Shown one piece after another: positions 25,080 through 33,548 of a DNA stretch of 64,000 nucleotides. The stretch's first letter is position 1. Each line of letters opens with the position of its first letter. Origin of the DNA: Bordetella petrii (GTDB taxonomy: Bacteria; Pseudomonadota; Gammaproteobacteria; Burkholderiales; Burkholderiaceae_B); the NCBI RefSeq assembly GCF_000067205.1, contig NC_010170.1, positions 3,596,001 to 3,660,000 on the forward strand, written 5' to 3'. The notes below the pieces were generated by a model, which had not been told where the DNA came from, did no database searches, and saw only the letters and a list, made by a program, of their open reading frames with translations. Position numbers and translations under genes: made by a program.

Positions 25080-26276
25080 TCATATCGCGCCTTGTTCGCG
25101 CAACTGCGCTATTGCCTGGTCGTCCAGACCCAGGCGTTCAACCAGCACTTGCCGCGTGTGCTCTCCCAGCAGCGGCGGCCGGCCCAGGCTGGGGTCGTCG
25201 TAGCCGTCGAACTTGAACGGCACCGGTACGGCCCCGAACCGCCCCAACTGGGGATGCTCGTATTCCCCCACCATGCCCCGCGCGCGCACGTGGGCATCGG
25301 CCAATATCTCGTCCACCGACAAGATCGGCCCGGCCGGCACGCCGGCCGCATCGCAGCGCGCGCACAGCTCGTCGCGCTCGAACCGGCGGATGGCGGCCTG
25401 CAGGCCTTGCATGACTTCGTCGCGCCGCGCCACGCGATCGGCGTTGCGCGCCAGCGCCGGATCGTCGCGCCAGTGCGCCAGGCCCAGCAGTTCGCACAGG
25501 GGTTTCCAGTGCTGGTCGCTCCCGGTGATCTGCACCCATTTGCCATCGCGGCACTCGAACGCAGCCGACGGCACCCGCCCTGGATGCTCGGTGCCCAGAC
25601 GTGGGGGCACTTCGCCCAGGGCGAAGTAACGCGCGGCCGCGAGCGAAAGCAGTCCCACCTGCCCATCCAGCATCGAAAAATCCAAGTGGCATCCGCCGCC
25701 GCCACGCTCGCGCCCCATCAGCGCGGCCAGGATGCCTATGGCCACCCACAGCCCCGAGGTCAGGTCGGCCACCGGCAGGCCGGGCTTGACCGGACCGCCG
25801 CCGCGCTCGCCAGTCAGGCTCATGATGCCGCCCATGGCCTGAAACACAGTGTCGTAGCCCTTGCGCCCGGAATACGGCCCAGTGAGCCCGAAGCCCGTGC
25901 ACGAGCAATAGACCAGCCCGGGGTTGCCGGGCGCGATGTGTTCGCGGTCCAGTCCGTATTTCTGCAAGGTGCCCACAGGAAAATTCTCGACCACCACGTC
26001 GGCCTGTTCGGCCAGGCGGCGGATCAGGGCCTGCCCTTCGGGATGCCGGAAGTTCACCGTAATGGATTGCTTGCTGCGGTTGAACGCCAGGTAATAGGCA
26101 GATTCGGCGCCGTGGGGACCCTGCACGCGTGGTTCGAAACCGCGCGTTTCATCGCCGCCGCCCGGCTGCTCGACCTTGATCACGGTGGCGCCCAGCTCGG
26201 CCAGGATCATCGAGGCGAACGGGCACGCCAGCACGCGCGACAAGTCCAGAATGGTGATGCCGTCCAGCGGTCTCAT
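25080..26276 (-). CDS. CaiB/BaiF-type (class III) CoA-transferase
   Basis: A 398-residue family III CoA-transferase. It opens with GITILDLSRVLACPFASMILAELGA, has VVENFPVGTLQKYGLD and the catalytic aspartate D171 in GLPVADLTSG, which forms the mixed anhydride with the acyl group. Such enzymes move CoA between carboxylic acids without ATP. Its start overlaps the crotonase stop by 4 bp (ATGA), so they are co-translated. Substrate unknown; the neighbours point to a branched or dicarboxylic acid. Confidence 0.9.
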   Translation of the reverse strand: MRPLDGITILDLSRVLACPFASMILAELGATVIKVEQPGGGDETRGFEPRVQGPHGAESAYYLAFNRSKQSITVNFRHPEGQALIRRLAEQADVVVENFPVGTLQKYGLDREHIAPGNPGLVYCSCTGFGLTGPYSGRKGYDTVFQAMGGIMSLTGERGGGPVKPGLPVADLTSGLWVAIGILAALMGRERGGGGCHLDFSMLDGQVGLLSLAAARYFALGEVPPRLGTEHPGRVPSAAFECRDGKWVQITGSDQHWKPLCELLGLAHWRDDPALARNADRVARRDEVMQGLQAAIRRFERDELCARCDAAGVPAGPILSVDEILADAHVRARGMVGEYEHPQLGRFGAVPVPFKFDGYDDPSLGRPPLLGEHTRQVLVERLGLDDQAIAQLREQGAI

Positions 26277-27007
26277 TGCCCGCCTCCGCTGCCGAAACTG
26301 CGCATGATGGTGTTCGCGTCGCGGCCCACCGCCAGCGCCTCGGCCAGCGCCAGGTCAGCCGAACGGTGAAACGAACGCTTGGTCAGTTTCATGGCGGCCG
26401 GCTCCCAGCCGGCCATGCGCCGCGCCAGTTCCAGCGCGCTGTCCAGCACCCGGTCCGCCGGCACGACACGGTTGGCCAGGCCCAGCGCCAGCGCCCGCGC
26501 GCCGTCAATGGGCTCGGCCATGGCCACCAGCTCGAAGGCATGCTTGCGGCCCACCTGGCGCACCAGGTTGGCCATCACCACCGCCGCCACGATGCCGTGG
26601 CGCAGTTCGGGGTAGCCAAAGCGCACGTCCTCGGCCATGACCGCCATGTCGCAAGCCAGCGCCAGGCCCGCTCCGCCGCCCAGCGCGTTGCCCTGCACGG
26701 CCGACACCACCGGCTTGCCAATGCGCGAGAACGCCAGGTGCAGCTCTGTGGTCAGCTCGGCGCGCTGCAGCACCGCGTCGCCATGCTGCGCGGTCAGCCC
26801 GGAGAATTCCCGGGTGTCGGCGCCAGCGCAGAACGATTTGCCGTTGCCGGCCAGCACAATGGCCCGCACCGCGCCGGAACGATCGGCGTCATGCAGGGCA
26901 TCCAGCAAGGCTTGCGTCAGGGCCGTGTTCAGCGCGTTGTGCTTTTCCGGGCGATTCATGCGCAGCAGGCGCACGGCACCCTGGTCTTCAATCTGCAGTT
27001 CGGTCAT
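26273..27007 (-). CDS. Enoyl-CoA hydratase/isomerase family protein lacking the first glutamate
   Basis: A 244-residue crotonase. Oxyanion segments are FCAGADTREF (residues 59-68) and NALGGGAG. Of the two acid/base positions, the first is glycine (G114 in GGGAGLALACD, usually GGGCELA), while the second glutamate is present (E134 in YPELRHG). A single-glutamate crotonase may act as isomerase, hydrolase or hydratase of an unusual substrate rather than a standard hydratase. The ATG at 27007 has AGGA 8 bases upstream; the longer reading begins at a TTG without a ribosome site. Operator-like repeats lie just upstream. Confidence 0.85.
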   Translation of the reverse strand: MTELQIEDQGAVRLLRMNRPEKHNALNTALTQALLDALHDADRSGAVRAIVLAGNGKSFCAGADTREFSGLTAQHGDAVLQRAELTTELHLAFSRIGKPVVSAVQGNALGGGAGLALACDMAVMAEDVRFGYPELRHGIVAAVVMANLVRQVGRKHAFELVAMAEPIDGARALALGLANRVVPADRVLDSALELARRMAGWEPAAMKLTKRSFHRSADLALAEALAVGRDANTIMRSFGSGGGQ

Positions 27008-27081
27008 GGCGATTCCTGGTCGAGGCGTCCGCAAACCGGCGCCTGTTAATTAGCCTGTTAATTGAGGTGACCTATTAATTA

Positions 27082-27111
27082 CTTAAATCAACTATTGCTT
27101 AAATCAACTAT
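27082..27111. promoter_or_regulatory. Putative MarR operator: tandem CTTAAATCAACTAT
   Basis: Two exact 14-bp copies (27082-27095 and 27098-27111), 16 bp apart, lie 75-104 bp upstream of the crotonase gene. Read on the coding strand, the core is AGTTGATTTAAG. The same core recurs, in inverted form, upstream of the second crotonase gene at 31181-31246, so both promoters probably answer to one regulator. Confidence 0.6.
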
Positions 27112-27147
27112 ATGAGCGCGCCCATGCCACGCGGGCGGGCGCGCCCT

Positions 27148-27690
27148 CTAGCGCGGGTCGGCGTTGCGTCCGCGTCGGGTGGGGATTTCGCTTTTCAGGT
27201 CATGGAACATGTCGAGCGCGCGCGCGGTCAGCTTGTCCAGCGCGCGCTCAATCGTGTCGCGCTCGGCCGCGCTCAGCACTTCCAGCAGAGATTCGTTGCG
27301 CGCGACCGCCGCGGGGAAGATCTCTTGGTACAGTCGCCGGCCCGCCGCGGTCAGGTCCAGACTGATGCCGCGCCCGTCTTCCGCGTCGGCGCTGCGGCGG
27401 ATCAGCTTCTTCTCGATCAGCTCCGACACGGTGCGGCTGGCCTGGCTCTTGTCGATGTTCGATTCGCGCGCCAGCGCGTTCAGCGACATCGGCGCCGCGG
27501 CGCCCAGCAACGCGATGATGCGCCATTCGCGCGGACCCACGCCGTAGCGGGTTTCGTTCAGGCCGGCGGCAATGCGGCTGGACACATGCGCCAGCCGGTT
27601 GAGCCGGTACGAGAACAGGTCTTTCAGACCGGCCGGAACGGCGCGCGGCGCGGTGGCAGAGGCGGTCTTGCGGGCGGGTCGAGTGGCCAT
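27148..27690 (-). CDS. MarR-family transcriptional regulator of the acyl-CoA cluster
   Basis: A 180-residue winged-helix protein. VGPREWRIIALLGAAAPMSLNALARESNIDKSQASRTVSELIEKKLI is the helix-turn-helix and RRSADAEDGRGISLDLTAAGRRLYQ the wing. The frame stays open to 27891 but that extension is arginine/proline rich and without domain signal; MATRPARK at 27690 is the likely start, though no strong ribosome site is seen. It sits between two co-directional catabolic operons whose upstream regions share a repeat, so it is the natural candidate for their regulator, perhaps sensing an acyl-CoA. Confidence 0.82.
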   Translation of the reverse strand: MATRPARKTASATAPRAVPAGLKDLFSYRLNRLAHVSSRIAAGLNETRYGVGPREWRIIALLGAAAPMSLNALARESNIDKSQASRTVSELIEKKLIRRSADAEDGRGISLDLTAAGRRLYQEIFPAAVARNESLLEVLSAAERDTIERALDKLTARALDMFHDLKSEIPTRRGRNADPR

Positions 27691-27803
27691 GGTGTCTAGT
27701 TTCCGGACTGAAAGCGCGCGCGGCGGGCAGGCCGCGCGCAAACGCGCACATGATATACAACCGTGTGGCGGCGGGCGTGTCTGATGGCGTCCCTGATGCC
27801 CCC

Positions 27804-28745
27804 TCATGGCGCCACTCCCGGGCCAAGCAGGGGATTCAGGCCGGCCGCGGCCACGCGGCTGTGCAGTTCGCGCCCCAGAGCCTCCTGGCAAAGCCGCGAC
27901 ACCGCCGGCAGTCCGGCCAGGTCCAGTCCCGTGCGCACCCCCATCGACTCGAACAGGCTGACCAGGTCTTCGGTGGCGACATTACCTGTATGGCCGCCGC
28001 CGTACTTGACCTTGTCGGGATGCCCGCCCACACCGCCGAAGGCGCTGTCGAAATAGCGCACCCCCGCGTCCAGCGCGGCCACGTAATTCACCAGCCCCGT
28101 GCCGCGCGTATCGTGAAAATGCGCCACCAGCGTCATTTGCGGAAACTCCAGCTGCAGCGTCCGGTACAGGTTGCGCACCGCTGGCGGCGACGCCATGCCT
28201 GTGGTGTCGCCCAGCGTGACCAGGTCCACGCCCAGCTCCGCAAAGCGGCGAGCGTTGTCCAGCACGCGGGCGGCATCCACTGCCCCCTCGAATGGACACC
28301 CGAAAGCCACCGAAATCGTGCCCACCATGCGAAAGCGGCCCGCGGCGCGCCGCGCCATGGCGGCGATATTGTCCCATTGGTCGCGGCGGGAACGCTTCAG
28401 GTTGCGCAGCGAATGCGATTCGCTGGCCGAGACCAGCAGGCTGATTTCATTGGCGCCATGGCCGGCATCGAGGTCGTGCAAGGCGCGCTCCACCGCCCGC
28501 ACATTGGCGCAGGTGGCCTTGTACCAGACTCCCGCGCGCCTCGGCAGGCCGGCCAGCAACTCACTGGCGTCGGCGAACTGCGGCACCACACTGGGGTTGG
28601 AATACGACGTCGCCTCGACCCGATCGAAGCCCAGGTCGGCAAAGCGCTGTATGAGGCCGACCTTGGCCGGCGTGGCGATGAACCGCGCTTCGTGCTGCAG
28701 GCCGTCGCGCGCGAAGCACTCGCACAGGACCACGTCGCGCGTCAT
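27804..28745 (-). CDS. HMG-CoA lyase-like aldolase family enzyme (cysteine replaced)
   Basis: A 313-residue HMGL-type TIM barrel. RDGLQ (residues 13-17), GFDRVEATSYSNP, and the metal histidines H209/H211 in AHFHDTRGTG are all present, as is SGN-like HTGNVATED. In HMG-CoA lyase the signature loop is GGCP with an essential cysteine; here it reads VGGHPDK with H242 in that place. The enzyme should still cleave a hydroxyacyl-CoA by a retro-Claisen or aldol reaction, but its substrate may not be HMG-CoA. Its start overlaps the ligase stop by 4 bp (ATGA). Confidence 0.8.
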   Translation of the reverse strand: MTRDVVLCECFARDGLQHEARFIATPAKVGLIQRFADLGFDRVEATSYSNPSVVPQFADASELLAGLPRRAGVWYKATCANVRAVERALHDLDAGHGANEISLLVSASESHSLRNLKRSRRDQWDNIAAMARRAAGRFRMVGTISVAFGCPFEGAVDAARVLDNARRFAELGVDLVTLGDTTGMASPPAVRNLYRTLQLEFPQMTLVAHFHDTRGTGLVNYVAALDAGVRYFDSAFGGVGGHPDKVKYGGGHTGNVATEDLVSLFESMGVRTGLDLAGLPAVSRLCQEALGRELHSRVAAAGLNPLLGPGVAP

Positions 28746-30367
28746 GATTGCAACTCCAGCCCGAAGCGCTGCAAGGCGTAGTCGCGCAGCTTGTTCTTCT
28801 GCACTTTCGAACTGCCGGTCATGCCGATGTGCTCGAAGGTATCGACCACGTCGAGATAGCGCGGCACCTTGAAATTGGCGCAGCGCTCTTTGCACCAGGC
28901 AATCAGTTCGTCAGGCCGGGCGCGATGCCCTTCTTTCAGCAGCACGAAGGCGGCCGGCACTTCGCCCAGCCGCGCGTCGGGCACGCCCACCACCTGGGCC
29001 AGCTGCACGGCGGGATGGGCGTGCAGCACTTCTTCGATTTCCAGGGGCGCGACGTTCTCGCCGCCCACCCGGAACATGTCTTTCAGACGCCCCACCATGC
29101 GCAGCCGGCCATCGCCATCCATTTCGCCCAGGTCGCCGGTGCTGAGCCAGCCATCGGGGCTGAGCGCGCGCGCGGTGGCATCGGGCATGTTGTAGTAGCC
29201 CTTCATGATGCTCCAGCCCCTGGCCTGGATCTCGCCGCGCTGGCCCGGTGGCAGCGGCGCGCCCGTGCCCGGGTCGACCACCCGCACCTGCATGCCAGGG
29301 TGCGGCAGCGCCCAGCCCATGGCCCGCAAGGCGAAATCATCATCGTGGGCCGACATGATCACATTGGGCGAGGCCTCGGATTGCCCATAGGCATTACAGA
29401 TGGATGGCACGCCCATCACGTCGCGGATCTTCTGCATGACTTCCGGCCCCACCGCCGCCCAGCCGCCGCGCAAGTGCAGCCGCGCCGGGTCAAAATCTGG
29501 ATGACCCATCAGCATCAGGAAGATGGTGTCGTTGCCCGATGTCAGGGTGCAGCGCTCGCGGTCCAGGATGCGCAGCGCCTCGCCCACGTCAAAGCGCGGC
29601 AGCGTCAACAGGCAGCAGCCCGTCACCAGGCTGACCAGAATGGACAGCGTGGTGCCCGCCACGTGGAAGTACGGCCGGATGCTGAAATAGCGGTCGTCCG
29701 GCGTCACGCCGATGCGTTGGGCCGCCGCCCAGGCATTGGTCAGCATATTGGCGTGCGTCAGCATCACGCCTTTGGGAAACGACGTCGTGCCCGAGGTGTA
29801 TTGGATAAGCAGCACGTCGTCGGGCGCGACCTGCCCGGCCGCTTCGTCCAGTTCAGCCCCATCCACCAGGGCGCCCTGGCTGATGAAACCCTCGTAGCCC
29901 AGGGCGCCGGCAGGCACCCGGCGCCCGGCCACGACTACCTTGCGCAGTTTCGGCAGCGCATCGCCCGGCAGGCCAGTATCGACGGCCGGTTCCACCTGGC
30001 GCAGCAAGCCCATGAAATCGATGCCAAGGAACTCGTCGGCCATGATCAACAGGCTGATGTCGGCCTGCTTCAGACAAAAGCGCAGCTCTTCGCTCTTGAA
30101 CCGGGTATTGACCGGCACCGTGACCGCGCCCAGGCTCGCGCAGGCGTAGAACACTTGTATCCACAGCGCGCTGTTGCCCAGCATGACGCCCACGTGGTCG
30201 CCGCGCCGCACGCCCTGCGCATGCAAGGCCGCTGCAACGGCGCGCGCCTGCGCGGCCATGTCCTGCCAGCCATAGCGGCCGTCGGGCCCCACGAAGGCCT
30301 CATGCGGCCCGCGCTCGGCCACGGTGCGCGCCAGGCGGCGCGCCAGGGTGGTGGGTTCAGGCAGCAT
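28742..30367 (-). CDS. AMP-dependent acyl-CoA synthetase/ligase
   Basis: A 541-residue adenylate-forming ligase. Marks are the P-loop YTSGTTSFPKGVMLTH, the acyl-pocket region SIRPYFHVAGTT, NAYGQSEASPN, the hinge STGDLGEMDGDGRLRMVGRLKDMFRVGGENVAPLEIEE and a C-terminal lysine segment (GSSKVQKNKL). It activates a carboxylic acid to its CoA thioester. The start MLPEPTT at 30367 overlaps the end of the upstream crotonase gene by 11 bp. With the crotonase and the lyase it makes a three-step path: activation, hydration, cleavage. Confidence 0.88.
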   Translation of the reverse strand: MLPEPTTLARRLARTVAERGPHEAFVGPDGRYGWQDMAAQARAVAAALHAQGVRRGDHVGVMLGNSALWIQVFYACASLGAVTVPVNTRFKSEELRFCLKQADISLLIMADEFLGIDFMGLLRQVEPAVDTGLPGDALPKLRKVVVAGRRVPAGALGYEGFISQGALVDGAELDEAAGQVAPDDVLLIQYTSGTTSFPKGVMLTHANMLTNAWAAAQRIGVTPDDRYFSIRPYFHVAGTTLSILVSLVTGCCLLTLPRFDVGEALRILDRERCTLTSGNDTIFLMLMGHPDFDPARLHLRGGWAAVGPEVMQKIRDVMGVPSICNAYGQSEASPNVIMSAHDDDFALRAMGWALPHPGMQVRVVDPGTGAPLPPGQRGEIQARGWSIMKGYYNMPDATARALSPDGWLSTGDLGEMDGDGRLRMVGRLKDMFRVGGENVAPLEIEEVLHAHPAVQLAQVVGVPDARLGEVPAAFVLLKEGHRARPDELIAWCKERCANFKVPRYLDVVDTFEHIGMTGSSKVQKNKLRDYALQRFGLELQS

Positions 30368-31133
30368 CGGACGCCCCCGCCCGGCTGCCGCCAAACCCCG
30401 CCAGCGCGCCCTTCCAGTCGGTGCCGCGCAGGTTTTCATCGATGGCCAGCAGCTCGATGGCCATGGCGCCTTCGCGCGTGGTGGCCAGGCCCTGGTCGAC
30501 GCTGCGCTTGGTCAGCCGCACGGTCAGCGGCGTGGCCTGGGCGATGCGCGCGGCCATCGCGGCGGCCTGGGCATCGAGCTCGCCGGCGGCGTAAACGTGA
30601 TTCACCAGGCCGATTTCACGCGCCTCGCGCGCATCGAACTTGCGGCCGGTAAACAGCAGCTCTTTGGCCATGCGCGGTCCCACCGCGCGGGGCAACCGCT
30701 GGGTGGCGCCAATAGTGCCCCAACCGACTTCCGGGTAGCAGAACTGCGTGCCTTCGGCGGCCAGGATGAAATCACAGGCTGCGGCGATCTCGCAGCCCGA
30801 GCCAAAAGCCGCGCCATGCACCACCGCGATTGCCGGCTGTGGCAGCCGCTCGATGGCGGCATAGGCGGCAAAGCCCGCCACACGGCGCGCCGTCATGTCC
30901 TGGTCGGACATGGTCTTGCGCTCTTTCAAGTCGGCGCCGGCACAGAACACCGGGCCGGCGCCGCGGATCACAACGACCCGGGCGCGTTCATCATTGGCCA
31001 GCGACGACAGCGCGGCCACCAGTTCGTGGCACATGCGCAGGCTCAGCGCGTTGCGGCTGTCGGGCCGGTTCAGCGTCAGGGTGGCGACGTGCGAGTCGAA
31101 GTCCAGGGCAAGGGTTTCGTATACCGCGCTCAT
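30357..31133 (-). CDS. Enoyl-CoA hydratase/isomerase family protein
   Basis: A 258-residue crotonase with both catalytic glutamates (E115 in GSGCEIAAACD, E135 in YPEVGWG) and the oxyanion segment FCAGADLKERK. It is thus a likely true hydratase. It is first in the operon crotonase / acyl-CoA ligase / HMGL-like lyase. Its promoter region, shared with a divergent Bug gene, contains the MarR-type repeats. A 3-methylglutaconyl-CoA hydratase role would fit an HMG-type lyase downstream, but that is inference. Confidence 0.87.
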   Translation of the reverse strand: MSAVYETLALDFDSHVATLTLNRPDSRNALSLRMCHELVAALSSLANDERARVVVIRGAGPVFCAGADLKERKTMSDQDMTARRVAGFAAYAAIERLPQPAIAVVHGAAFGSGCEIAAACDFILAAEGTQFCYPEVGWGTIGATQRLPRAVGPRMAKELLFTGRKFDAREAREIGLVNHVYAAGELDAQAAAMAARIAQATPLTVRLTKRSVDQGLATTREGAMAIELLAIDENLRGTDWKGALAGFGGSRAGASDAA

Positions 31134-31180
31134 TCAGGCTCCTGCATTGGCGGAATTGCCGGAGCCCACTATACGGCAAT

Positions 31181-31246
31181 TAGTTGATTAAATCTACTAT
31201 ATTTGGCGGCACGACCTGCCGGCCATAAAGTTGCATAAATCAACTT
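31181..31246. promoter_or_regulatory. Two MarR-type inverted repeats between divergent operons
   Basis: TAGTTGATT-A-AATCTACTA (31181-31199) and AAGTTGCAT-A-AATCAACTT (about 31228-31246) are near-perfect palindromes, and another half-site AGTTGA follows. They share the AGTTGATTTAA core with the tandem repeats at 27082-27111. They lie between the crotonase operon (minus) and the Bug/CoA-transferase operon (plus), so one regulator could control both. Confidence 0.6.
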
Positions 31247-31301
31247 TTTAGTTGACCATATCAATCAATATTCCTGATCCGGATGTTCCGGACACTCTCC
31301 C

Positions 31302-32273
31302 ATGAAACTGCTGCGCCGCGCGCTGATCGTGCTTTGTCTTCATGCCGCCGTATTGCCATGCGCGCATGCCCAGAACTACCCCGACCGCCCGATACGGCTG
31401 GTGGTGGGGTTCTCGCCCGGCGGCGGCAGCGACCTGGTGGCGCGCATCCTTGCGCGCGCGCTGGGCAAGCAACTGGGGCAAACCGTGGTGGTCGAGAACC
31501 GTCCCGGCGCGGGCGGCATGATCGCCACCCGCGCCGTGGCGGCCGAGCCGTCCGATGGCTACACGCTGCTGCTGGGTAGTGCCGCGGCCTTTGTCATCAA
31601 CCCTTACCTGCGCAGCGATGTCGGCTACGACCCGGTAGGCGATTTCACGCCCATCGGCGCGGTGTCGCGCTTCGATTATGTGCTGCTGGGCCGTCCCGGT
31701 CTGCCCGCGGCCACTCTGCCCGACCTCGTCGCCTACGCCCGCGCCCATCCCGGCAAGTTGACCATCGGGTCGGCTGGCGTGGGCTCCAACACCCACCTGG
31801 TGGCCCTGTCGTTCCTGGCGCGCAGCGGCATTGAATTGCGCCACGTGCCCTACAAGGGCACCGCTGGCGCGCTGAATGACCTGCTGGGCGGCACCATCGA
31901 CCTGCTGTTCGACTCGGTGCCCACCGTCATGCGGCAGGTCAAGACGCGCAAAGCGGCCAGCTTCGGCACCACCGGCGCGCGCCGCGAAGCCATGCTGCCT
32001 CAGGTGCCGACTTTTGCCGAAGCCGGCATGCCTGGGTTCGAAGCCAGCAACTGGTTTGCCGTATTCGGCCCGCGCCAGGTCGACCCGGCCATCGTGCGCC
32101 GGCTGAACACCGCCATGGCGCAGGCGTTGCAAGACCCCGAGCTGCTCGACAGCTTCCGCCAAAGCGGCAACATCGCGTTGGGCGGCTCGCCGCAAGACCT
32201 GGCTGCGCTGGTTGCTCGCGAAACCCGGCAGTACAAGGCCTTGATCGACGCCACCGGCATCCGCCTGGACTGA
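31302..32273 (+). CDS. Bug-family tripartite tricarboxylate transporter substrate-binding protein
   Basis: A 323-residue receptor with signal peptide (about residues 1-23, ending AHA before QNYPDRP). It has LVVGFSPGGGSDLVARILARALG, VVVENRPGAGGMIATRAVAAE, HVPYKGTAGALNDLLGG and the late NWFAVFGPRQVDPAIVRRLN block. It is followed 22 bp later by a CoA-transferase, repeating the Bug plus CaiB pairing seen at 24-26 kb, and is divergent from the crotonase operon. Confidence 0.88.
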   Translation: MKLLRRALIVLCLHAAVLPCAHAQNYPDRPIRLVVGFSPGGGSDLVARILARALGKQLGQTVVVENRPGAGGMIATRAVAAEPSDGYTLLLGSAAAFVINPYLRSDVGYDPVGDFTPIGAVSRFDYVLLGRPGLPAATLPDLVAYARAHPGKLTIGSAGVGSNTHLVALSFLARSGIELRHVPYKGTAGALNDLLGGTIDLLFDSVPTVMRQVKTRKAASFGTTGARREAMLPQVPTFAEAGMPGFEASNWFAVFGPRQVDPAIVRRLNTAMAQALQDPELLDSFRQSGNIALGGSPQDLAALVARETRQYKALIDATGIRLD

Positions 32274-32295
32274 CACCGCTTTCCCGCCCCGCAGC

Positions 32296-33537
32296 ATGAC
32301 TCAATCCGCTCCCGCTACTGACGCCACCCCCGCCGCTGCCTTGCCCCTGGCCGGCTGGCGCATTCTCGATCTCAGTTCCGCGGTAGTTGGCCCGTACGCG
32401 ACCCAGGTACTGGCCGACTATGGCGCCGAAGTGACCAAGCTGGAGCAGCCGTCCGGCGACATCATCCGCTGGATCTCGGGCCGCTCGCCCACGCCCGGCA
32501 TGTCGGGCAAGTTCATGCATATGAACCGCAACAAACGCAGCGTCGCGCTCGACCTGAAAACCGCCGCCGCGCGCGAGACCGCTCTGGAGCTGGCGCGCCG
32601 CTGCGACGTATTCGTGCACAACATGCGCTCTTCGGCCATCCGCAAGCTGGGGCTCAGCTTCGACGAGTTGCGCGCCGTGAACCCGCACATCGTGTATTGC
32701 AATATCGTCGGCTTCGGCTCGGCCGGCCCCTACGCCGACCGGCCCGCGTACGACTCCATCCTGCAGGGTGGCACCGGGCTGGCCAGCCTGTTCGCCGCCA
32801 CCGAAGGCGCGCCGCGCTATGTTCCGTATGTCGTCGTGGACCGCAGCGCCGCGCTGATGGTGGCCAACGCCATCCTGGTGGCCTTGCTGGCGCAGGGCCG
32901 CAGCCGCCAGGCGCGCCAGATCGAGGTGCCCATGTTCGAGAGCTACGCGGCGCTGCTGCTCAGCGAGCACCTGTACGGCGCGACCTTCGAGCCGCCCATC
33001 GGCGGCAGCGGCGACCGGCGCCTGCTCGACCCCAACGCTCGACCGGTGAAAACCCGCGACGGCTATATCTGCATCACCACCAACACCGATGCCCAGGTCA
33101 TGGCGCTGTTCGACGCCATGGGCCGGCCCGATCTGAAGGCCGACAAGCGCTTCAACACGGCGATCAACCGCATCGATCACATCGGAGAGTTCTTCCAGAT
33201 CCGCGCCGACGAGATCGCCCGGCACGACATCGCGCATTGGCAGGCCGTGCTGGCCCGCCACGACATCCCCGCCATGCCCTGCCATACCATCGACAGCCTG
33301 CTCGAAGACCCGCACGTGGGCGCCGTCGGCCTGGTGCAGCAGGTGCGGCACCCCACCCAGGGCACGGTCAGGCACATCAATGTGCCGGTTTCCATGACAG
33401 GCTATGTGCCGTCGCTGCGCCATCATGCGCCGCGCATCGGAGAACAGACCCGCGACATCCTGCGTGAACTGGGCTACGACGAAGCCCGCATCCAGGGCAT
33501 GCTGGAACGCGGCGAGGCCTGCGCGCCGCGGGACTGA
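32296..33537 (+). CDS. CaiB/BaiF-type (class III) CoA-transferase
   Basis: A 413-residue family III CoA-transferase. GWRILDLSSAVVGPYATQVLADYGAEVTKLEQPSGD opens the Rossmann domain, NMRSSAIRKLGLSF follows, and the catalytic aspartate is D182 in YVVVDRSAAL. It probably loads CoA on the acid brought in by the receptor encoded just upstream. Only moderately similar by eye to the enzyme encoded at 25080-26276, so the two probably use different acids or act in different directions. Confidence 0.88.
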   Translation: MTQSAPATDATPAAALPLAGWRILDLSSAVVGPYATQVLADYGAEVTKLEQPSGDIIRWISGRSPTPGMSGKFMHMNRNKRSVALDLKTAAARETALELARRCDVFVHNMRSSAIRKLGLSFDELRAVNPHIVYCNIVGFGSAGPYADRPAYDSILQGGTGLASLFAATEGAPRYVPYVVVDRSAALMVANAILVALLAQGRSRQARQIEVPMFESYAALLLSEHLYGATFEPPIGGSGDRRLLDPNARPVKTRDGYICITTNTDAQVMALFDAMGRPDLKADKRFNTAINRIDHIGEFFQIRADEIARHDIAHWQAVLARHDIPAMPCHTIDSLLEDPHVGAVGLVQQVRHPTQGTVRHINVPVSMTGYVPSLRHHAPRIGEQTRDILRELGYDEARIQGMLERGEACAPRD

Positions 33538-33548
33538 TCACGCCGCGC

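Noticed and set aside
24474..26369. Long open frame of 631 codons opposite the Bug and CoA-transferase genes
   Set aside because: Antisense shadow of two well-supported genes, no ribosome site or motif.
27691..27891. N-terminal extension of the MarR-type protein
   Set aside because: The 67 extra residues are Arg/Pro/Gly rich and match no MarR start; MATRPARK is the plausible N-terminus.
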